DNA of 10,283 bases from Gordonia sp. (in: high G+C Gram-positive bacteria). GTDB lineage: Bacteria; Actinomycetota; Actinomycetes; Mycobacteriales; Mycobacteriaceae. The translations under genes were made by a program, and so were the position numbers. The notes beneath the pieces are model-generated. The model was given only the letters and a program-made list of their open reading frames with translations, made no database searches and was not told the DNA's origin. Positions 6,243 through 10,283 of this stretch are shown piece by piece. Each line of letters opens with the position of its first letter. Within the stretch, counting starts at the first letter, position 1. Location: assembly GCA_030152405.1 (NCBI GenBank), contig JASLJL010000100.1:1-10283 (forward strand). The letters are read 5' to 3'.

Positions 6243-7781
6243 ATGAGAACCAAGTGGCTCGCCCTCGCCGCGCTCTGCTTCGCCGAACTGCTGGTGATGG
6301 TCGACAACACGATCGTCAACGTCGCCCTGCCGACGATGAGTCGGGAACTGGACGCCGGCATCTCCGGTCTCCAGTGGATCGTCGACGCGTACACGCTGGT
6401 CTTCGCCGGACTACTTCTCGCGGGCGGCTATCTCGGAGACCGATTCGGGCACCGCCGGATGCTCCTGGTCGGCGTGACCGGCTTCGTGGCGGTGTCGGTC
6501 GGTGCGGCCGTCGCTGGTTCGCTCGGCGAACTGATCGCGGCACGCGCCGGTCTCGGCGTGTTCGCCGCGCTCGTGTTCCCTGCGACCCTCGCCTTGATCG
6601 TCGGCATCTTCACCGAGCCGAAACAGCGTGCCGCCGCGGTCGGAGTGTGGGCCGCGACCTCGGGCGTCGCCATCGCGATCGGTCCGGTGCTGGGCGGCTG
6701 GCTGCTCGAGCACTTCTCCTGGGCGTCGGTGTTCTGGATCAACGTTCCGTTCGGTGCGGTCGCCTTCGTCGCGGTGCTCGCCGTCATCCCGTCGCGAGGC
6801 CTCGACGACGCCGCCGCACTGCCCCGCTTCGACGCTGTCGGCGTCGTGCTGTCCATCGTCGGCCTCGGCCTGCTGACCTACTCGGTGATCGAGGGGCCGT
6901 CCGTCGGGTGGGGTTCCCTGCGAACCGTCGGCGGCCTGATCGTGGCGACCGCGGTTCTCGGGGTCTTCGTCGTGCATCAGCGTCGGATCGCGCACCCGAT
7001 CTTCGACGTCGGGCTGTTCGCCAACCGCCGGTTCGCCGCGGCGGCGGGGATGATCGCGGTGGCCTTCTTCGCGCTGTTCGGATTCATCTTCCTGATCACC
7101 CAGTACTTCCAGGCGGTGCAGGGCTATTCGCCCCTGCAGGCGGGCATTAGAACACTGCCGTTCGCCCTGGTGGTGGCGGCGTTGTCGCCCGTCGCGATGG
7201 CCGCGTCGCACCGCTTCGGTCCCCGCCCGGTGGCGGTGACCGGTGCGCTGCTGATGGCGATCGGGTTCAGCCTCGTCCAGTTGGTCGACGAGCAGTCGAC
7301 GTACTTCGGTCTCATCATCTGGTCGATGATGCTGATGGCAAGCGGGCTGGCGCTCATCTCCGGGCCGTGCACCCAGGTGATCATGGACGCCCTCACTCCC
7401 GAGCAGGCCGGCGCCGGGTCGGCCGTCAACGACACGACTCGCGAGATCGGTGGAACTCTCGGTGTCGCCGTCCTCGGATCCGTTCTGACATCGGTGTACG
7501 CGTCGGGAGTGGCGGATCGTCTCACTGAGATGGGAGTGCCCGCCCCGGTCCGGGAGATCGCCGAGCAATCGGTAATGGCCGGTGTCGAAGTCTCGTCCCG
7601 GGCACCCGGAGCGGCCGGCCAGGCGATCGACGACGCGGTGTCGTCGGTGTTCATCGACGGCCTCGCTCAGGCCACCTGGGTGGCGGTCGGAGTGTCTCTT
7701 CTGTCCGCAGTGCTAGGTGCGTGGGCCCTCCGCGAGCCGCGCGTCGAGGCGGAGGCGGCGGAGGAGGCGCTCGTCGGCTGA
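6243..7781 (+). CDS. DHA2-family MFS efflux transporter (EmrB/QacA type)
   Basis: A 512-residue proton-driven exporter of the 14-helix DHA2 branch of the major facilitator superfamily, which typically expels drugs or other hydrophobic compounds. Signature stretches are VDNTIVNVALP in helix 1 (20-30, with Asp21), WIVDAYTL (45-52), motif A GYLGDRFGHRR (62-72) and the antiporter motif C around GVAIAIGPVLGGW (141-153). WINVPFG follows, and a late AGAGSAVNDTTREIGGTLGVAVLGS segment is typical of the family. Its length is normal. ATG at 6243 is chosen over the ATG at 6231, because GGAGG at 6233-6237 is five bases before the former and inside the reading frame of the latter. It is transcribed away from a TetR-type repressor, with operator-like palindromes between. 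The 3' end directly abuts the convergent SCO6745-family gene. Substrate not deducible. Confidence 0.93.
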   Translation: MRTKWLALAALCFAELLVMVDNTIVNVALPTMSRELDAGISGLQWIVDAYTLVFAGLLLAGGYLGDRFGHRRMLLVGVTGFVAVSVGAAVAGSLGELIAARAGLGVFAALVFPATLALIVGIFTEPKQRAAAVGVWAATSGVAIAIGPVLGGWLLEHFSWASVFWINVPFGAVAFVAVLAVIPSRGLDDAAALPRFDAVGVVLSIVGLGLLTYSVIEGPSVGWGSLRTVGGLIVATAVLGVFVVHQRRIAHPIFDVGLFANRRFAAAAGMIAVAFFALFGFIFLITQYFQAVQGYSPLQAGIRTLPFALVVAALSPVAMAASHRFGPRPVAVTGALLMAIGFSLVQLVDEQSTYFGLIIWSMMLMASGLALISGPCTQVIMDALTPEQAGAGSAVNDTTREIGGTLGVAVLGSVLTSVYASGVADRLTEMGVPAPVREIAEQSVMAGVEVSSRAPGAAGQAIDDAVSSVFIDGLAQATWVAVGVSLLSAVLGAWALREPRVEAEAAEEALVG

Positions 7782-8642
7782 CTACGCCTTCTTCTTGGTC
7801 CCCGGAAGCACGCCGGCGTCAATGACGGCCTTCACGTACGGCCGCATGCGAGCCACGAGCTCGTCGGCGCCCGGGGCCGACCAGACCTGCTCGCCGAGCG
7901 CGTCGGTGGTGGCCTCGATGTCGTCGTAGAGAGCGGCGCCGTCGGCGGTGAGCCGATGCCCGTCGTCGGTCCGCTCGACGATGCCGCGCTCGGCGAGGCG
8001 ATCGACGGAGGCCTCCCACTCCTCGTCCGGCCAGCCGCGGGTCAGCTGAGTGAGCCGCCGTCCCATCGCGCGCCGGCGGATGGTCGGGTCGAGCAGAGTC
8101 GCCTCGTGGAACGTGCAGGCGTCGATGCCGTCGAGCCCGTGGACGACGAGCACCGCGATGTGGTTGTCGCCGCGCCATTCACGAAGGATCGCGATGTTGT
8201 TCCAGAGGCGAAGCAGATCGTTGCCGTCCGGTGGGGTCGACGTCGCCCAGGCGGAGGCCAGCGCGCGCCCGCAGAGCGGGAGGTCGGCCGCGAGACGCCC
8301 GAAACCGTCGGCGAGCTCGGCGATCTCGGGGTTGTCGGCGGCGTCGCCGAGGATGTCGCGGAGCGACGAGTCGAGCATGGCGAAGCGGCGGTCGGCGATC
8401 TTCTGAAGTCCTGCGGCTCGTGCGGTGGCCCATCCGGTTCGCACCGTGGCAGGCGAGAAGTTGTAGAAGGTCGAGATGACCACCTCGGGCGCGCAGTCGC
8501 CGAGCGGCGCGCCTCGGGCTCCGAGGTAGAACGACGACGGATCGACGCCGGTGTCTTTCAGGGCGTCGCCCATTCCCGGGTTGAAGTAGGCGAGGACGTG
8601 GAAGGGCTCGAGGGACTCGTACGCGGTCCGTGCAGCGGTCAT
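7782..8642 (-). CDS. SCO6745-family protein, function unknown
   Basis: A 286-residue cytoplasmic protein of the actinobacterial SCO6745-type family, recognised from its overall pattern: an N-terminal segment with EPFHVLAYFNP, then PEVVISTFYNFSPATVR (52-68), LLRLWNNIAILREWRGDNHIAVLV in the middle, and a GLDGIDACTFHEA segment. The C-terminal part (about 200-286) looks like a winged-helix domain (WPDEEWEASVDRLAERGIVERTDDGHRLTADG). That suggests DNA or effector binding, but no role is established. No signal peptide or membrane segment is present. The start ATG at 8642 is the only good one; GGAGG lies just one base before it, too near to be ideal. A promoter with a perfect TTGACA is placed so that transcription could begin at the ATG. 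The C terminus ends GTKKKA, and its stop codon touches that of the exporter. Confidence 0.8.
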   Translation of the reverse strand: MTAARTAYESLEPFHVLAYFNPGMGDALKDTGVDPSSFYLGARGAPLGDCAPEVVISTFYNFSPATVRTGWATARAAGLQKIADRRFAMLDSSLRDILGDAADNPEIAELADGFGRLAADLPLCGRALASAWATSTPPDGNDLLRLWNNIAILREWRGDNHIAVLVVHGLDGIDACTFHEATLLDPTIRRRAMGRRLTQLTRGWPDEEWEASVDRLAERGIVERTDDGHRLTADGAALYDDIEATTDALGEQVWSAPGADELVARMRPYVKAVIDAGVLPGTKKKA

Positions 8643-8648
8643 GCCTCC

Positions 8649-8677
8649 ACCATCTGTGCCGCCCCGACGTCTGTCAA
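8649..8677 (-). promoter_or_regulatory. predicted promoter of the SCO6745-family gene, possibly leaderless
   Basis: A perfect TTGACA (8677-8672) is followed after 17 bases by GATGGT (8654-8649), which matches only three positions of the -10 consensus, and six bases later by the ATG. The expected +1 is therefore the A of the start codon, the same geometry as the GH1 promoter. Confidence 0.4.
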
Positions 8678-8701
8678 CGGGCGGCGTCCTTGTCCGCGAA
8701 C

Positions 8702-8750
8702 AACTTCGGCACTCCGCACCGCGCAATGCGCGGCAGGGAGTGCCGAAGTT
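8702..8750. terminator. strong 49-base hairpin after the transglycosylase gene
   Basis: AACTTCGGCACTCC (8702-8715) pairs perfectly with 8737-8750 over 14 bases. Inside lies a 3x3 internal loop and then a second perfect stem, CCGCGC (8719-8724) with GCGCGG (8728-8733), closed by the loop AAT. It starts 10 bases after the transglycosylase stop codon. No T-run follows on the minus strand. It is most likely the terminator of that gene and isolates the downstream SCO6745-family promoter; a dispersed hairpin repeat is an alternative. Confidence 0.6.
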
Positions 8751-8759
8751 CGGTGCAGA

Positions 8760-9551
8760 TCAGTAGCGGCGTGCGAACCCGAGGACGTCGTTCACGTACT
8801 CCATCGAATTGTTGTAGCGGAGGATCGCCGAGACCTGGCCTGACTGCGTACCCAGGTCGAGTCCTTCGTCGCAGAGGTACCGAGCGGTGGTGAGCGCGGC
8901 GTCGAAGAGATTCTGCGGATCCTTCTTGCCGTCGCCGTTGCCGTCTGCCGCGTAGTGCTCCCACGTGGACGGGAGGAACTGCATGGGGCCGACGGCGCGA
9001 TCGTACGTCGAGTCGCCGTCGAGTCGGCCTCCGTCGGTGTCGGAGACGACGCGGTTGCCCGCGAGGGAGCCGTCGAGCGTCGGTCCGTAGATCGGGGTGC
9101 GGAGCGTCCCGTCCCGGCGGGCGTCGCCGAGGTTCGCGTGGTGCGACTCGACCCGGCCGATGCCGGCGATGAGATTCCACTTGATGTGGCAGCGCGGGTT
9201 CGACTTCGCCATCGACGACTCCGCCGCCTGATACGCGGTGAAGTTGATGCGCGGGACGAGTCCCTTGGTGACCGACGCCGGGGTCTTGGGCGCCGCCAGC
9301 GGTGCCGTCACGGCGGCCTTGCGGACCTGCACCTGTGGCACGGTCGCGATGGCGGGTGCCGAGGCTTCCTTAATCGCCTGGACATCCGTGGCTTGGATGT
9401 CGGCTGCTTGAACATCGGCGGCCGGGGTCACGACGGGCTCGGCGGTGTGGTCTGCAGAGCTCGCGGCGGTCCCCATGAGCATGCCGGCGACGGGGACGGC
9501 GCCCGCGGTCACCAGAAGAGCGGTCTTGAGGGCAGTGCGATTGCGGTGCAT
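8760..9551 (-). CDS. secreted lytic murein transglycosylase
   Basis: A 263-residue exported enzyme expected to cut the glycan strands of peptidoglycan between MurNAc and GlcNAc, forming 1,6-anhydro ends. Residues 1-33 are a signal peptide (positive N end, ALLVTAGAVPVAGMLMGTAASSA). Residues 34-100 are a low-complexity Ala/Pro/Val linker including three copies of [A/T]D[V/I]QA at 45-59. The catalytic domain runs from about 104: catalytic Glu135 sits in GIGRVESHHA, followed by DRAVGPMQFLPSTWEHY (184-200) and an EF-hand-like loop DGNGDGKKD (203-211) of the MltB type. AALTTARYLCDEGLDL and ILRYNNSMEYVNDVLGFARRY close the protein. Cys121 and Cys227 could form a disulfide. The ATG at 9551 has AAGG four bases upstream. 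A structured leader and a direct repeat resembling an MtrA-type site precede the gene. The gene is monocistronic, with a hairpin after it. Confidence 0.9.
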   Translation of the reverse strand: MHRNRTALKTALLVTAGAVPVAGMLMGTAASSADHTAEPVVTPAADVQAADIQATDVQAIKEASAPAIATVPQVQVRKAAVTAPLAAPKTPASVTKGLVPRINFTAYQAAESSMAKSNPRCHIKWNLIAGIGRVESHHANLGDARRDGTLRTPIYGPTLDGSLAGNRVVSDTDGGRLDGDSTYDRAVGPMQFLPSTWEHYAADGNGDGKKDPQNLFDAALTTARYLCDEGLDLGTQSGQVSAILRYNNSMEYVNDVLGFARRY

Positions 9552-9579
9552 GGGGCCTTACGTGTCGGGGGAGGTGGCG

Positions 9580-9637
9580 CTCGATCAGCCGCCGAAAGTG
9601 GGGGAGGCGGTGCGACGGGGGATCGCATCTGATCGAG
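9580..9637 (-). ncRNA. predicted three-way-junction RNA in the transglycosylase 5' leader
   Basis: Reading the minus-strand RNA 5' to 3', CUCGAUCAG (9637-9629) pairs perfectly with CUGAUCGAG (9588-9580) to close the element. Between them UGCGA/UCGCA (9627-9623 with 9615-9611) forms a 5-bp hairpin with loop UCCCCCG. CCGCC/GGCGG (9610-9606 with 9593-9589) forms a second 5-bp hairpin with loop UCCCCCACUUUC. Only one base (9628) is unpaired at the junction. It would begin about five bases after the predicted transcription start and end 28 bases before the ATG. A third UCCCCC lies unpaired just downstream. This could be a cis-regulatory leader or a small RNA; no known riboswitch class was recognised. 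Confidence 0.5.
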
Positions 9638-9648
9638 AACTGCCGACG

Positions 9649-9654
9649 AACGTA
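9649..9654 (-). promoter_or_regulatory. predicted -10 of the transglycosylase gene
   Basis: TACGTT (minus strand 9654-9649) fits the TANNNT pattern of actinobacterial -10 elements and would start transcription near 9642. No good -35 is present at 17-18 bp (ATAACA at 19 bp is the nearest), which suits a promoter that depends on an activator bound upstream. Confidence 0.35.
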
Positions 9655-9672
9655 CATGAATCCGTGGCTCTG

Positions 9673-9690
9673 CTGTTATCTCACTGTTAT
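9673..9690 (-). promoter_or_regulatory. 11-bp-spaced direct repeat, candidate OmpR/MtrA-type activator site
   Basis: On the minus strand ATAACAG occurs twice (9690-9684 and 9679-9673), 11 bp apart start to start. Tandem half-sites about one helical turn apart are typical of OmpR-family response regulators. In Corynebacteriales the regulator MtrA of this family controls several cell-wall hydrolase genes. The repeat overlaps where the -35 of the transglycosylase promoter should be. The assignment to MtrA is inference. Confidence 0.35.
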
Positions 9691-9714
9691 GAAACCCGCT
9701 CCCGACGCTGCTCG

Positions 9715-9726
9715 CCGGCGCGCCGG
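9715..9726. repeat. perfect 12-bp palindrome
   Basis: CCGGCGCGCCGG in the 246-base gap between the potassium channel and transglycosylase genes. With no central loop it is more likely a DNA-level symmetry than an RNA hairpin. In very G+C-rich DNA such palindromes also arise by chance. No coding sequence was found in this gap. Confidence 0.3.
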
Positions 9727-9739
9727 TGCAGGTCATCCG

Positions 9740-9770
9740 GTGTCGCCGACTGACATGTGAGTCGGGACAC
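9740..9770 (-). terminator. hairpin after the potassium channel gene
   Basis: CCGACT (9746-9751) pairs with AGTCGG (9760-9765). Beyond a single bulged base (9745), TGTC (9741-9744) pairs with GACA (9766-9769), plus one more G-C pair (9740/9770), giving 11 bp in all around an 8-base loop. It lies about 28 bases after the channel stop codon at 9798. It lacks a T-run. Confidence 0.45.
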
Positions 9771-9797
9771 GTGCGGCCCCGGTGAAGCCGTCAGATC

Positions 9798-10283
9798 CTA
9801 CTGCGCAGGTCCGGGTCGCGAGGTGTGTCCGGAGTCGTCGAACTCAGGCTTGGACTGTTCGTTCTCCTCGGTGAGCCGGTCTTGCGCATCGAGGCGTTCG
9901 TGGAGTCGCTGAACCTCGGAGCGGAGCTCGATGAGCATCGCCTGCGTGATCGCTTCTTGCGAGCTCGCGTCGTCGATCCGCTCGATCAGCCACGAGGCGA
10001 CAGTTGCGGTGACGACGCCGAGGAGCGCGATGCCGGCGACCATCAGAGTTCCCGCGACCAGCCGACCAGTGGTCGTCACCGGATAGCGGTCGCCGTAGCC
10101 GACTGTCGTCATCGTGGTGATCGACCACCAGAGACCGTCGCCGATGCCGTTGATGGTGGCGCCCGGCCGTCCGCGTTCGGCATCGGTGATCGCGAGCGAC
10201 GACAGTACAAGCAGTAGGGCTGTGCTGCCGATTGCGTATGTGACCACCCGTCCGCGCAGAGAATTAGTGCCTGCCCGATGGGC
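9798..10283 (-). CDS. potassium channel family protein, C-terminal part (5' end outside window)
   Basis: The last 161 residues of a membrane potassium channel; the frame is open to the right edge. A GTG at 10247 could start a shorter protein, but the upstream residues (ending HRAGTNSLRGR) read as coding and look like the linker from an earlier helical domain, so a longer channel is more likely. Visible elements are a membrane helix (VVTYAIGSTALLLVLSSLAI), the pore helix and selectivity filter WWSITTMTTVGYGD, and a second membrane helix (LVAGTLMVAGIALLGVVTATVASWLI). An approximately 60-residue cytoplasmic tail follows, whose first part (AITQAMLIELRSEVQRLHERLDAQDRL) should form a coiled coil. 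The TVGYGD filter is diagnostic for K+ selectivity. Whether voltage-sensing helices precede it cannot be seen. Confidence 0.88.
   Translation of the reverse strand, partial: AHRAGTNSLRGRVVTYAIGSTALLLVLSSLAITDAERGRPGATINGIGDGLWWSITTMTTVGYGDRYPVTTTGRLVAGTLMVAGIALLGVVTATVASWLIERIDDASSQEAITQAMLIELRSEVQRLHERLDAQDRLTEENEQSKPEFDDSGHTSRPGPAQ

Noticed and set aside
6411..7568. A 385-codon minus-strand open frame within the exporter gene
   Set aside because: Its product is a highly charged Arg/His/Asp/Gln-rich chain typical of antisense frames in G+C-rich DNA; the plus strand encodes an unmistakable DHA2 transporter.
9580..9637. The actinobacterial 6C small RNA
   Set aside because: The two C-rich hairpin loops recall it, but each has only five consecutive C residues, and the hairpins are enclosed in a third stem within an mRNA leader; I do not consider this a safe match without a covariance search.
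9552..9797. A ydaO-type (c-di-AMP) riboswitch before the transglycosylase gene
   Set aside because: Such riboswitches often precede cell-wall hydrolase genes in actinobacteria, so I looked for their conserved core, but found nothing resembling it. The three-way junction seen here is smaller and different.
1..10283. CRISPR arrays, tRNA genes, insertion sequences, phage genes or attachment sites
   Set aside because: No regularly spaced repeats, no tRNA cloverleaf, no transposase or integrase motif and no flanking direct repeats were seen on either strand.

Overview
The window is G+C-rich, uses mostly G/C-ending codons, and has tightly packed genes. The gene content (an EF-hand-type secreted lytic transglycosylase, an SCO6745-family protein, a DHA2 efflux pump under a TetR repressor, apparently leaderless promoters) points to an actinobacterium, most likely Mycobacteriales/Corynebacteriales such as a Gordonia- or Williamsia-like organism. 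This placement is inferred from protein style and not proven. No rRNA, tRNA, CRISPR array, transposase or phage gene is visible, so this looks like ordinary chromosome.

Layout. (1) 1-1289, minus strand: a secreted family-1 glycoside hydrolase, cut by the left edge, with a well-formed promoter placed so that the mRNA would start at the ATG. (2) 1438-3773, minus strand: a two-gene PTS operon of the ascorbate/L-family type, encoding a fused EIIA-EIIB protein followed by the EIIC permease; a long hairpin lies after it. (3) 3892-5524, plus strand: a tight two-gene operon of a stand-alone HEAT-repeat protein and a MerR regulator whose C-terminal half is itself HEAT repeats. An 11+1+11 imperfect palindrome sits in a 19-bp promoter spacer in front, the classic MerR operator layout. 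(4) 5565-7781: divergent TetR repressor and 14-helix DHA2 exporter, with three related operator-like sites between them. (5) 7782-8642, minus strand: an SCO6745-family protein whose stop codon abuts that of the exporter. (6) 8760-9551, minus strand: a secreted lytic transglycosylase. Its predicted 5' leader folds into a compact three-way junction with C-rich loops, and a direct repeat resembling an OmpR/MtrA-type site lies just upstream. (7) 9798-10283, minus strand: the C-terminal part of a potassium channel, cut by the right edge.

The two most interesting candidates are the HEAT / MerR-HEAT module with its apparent self-operator, and the structured leader of the transglycosylase gene. Both rest on patterns read by eye and on family knowledge; no searches, folding programs or alignments were run.
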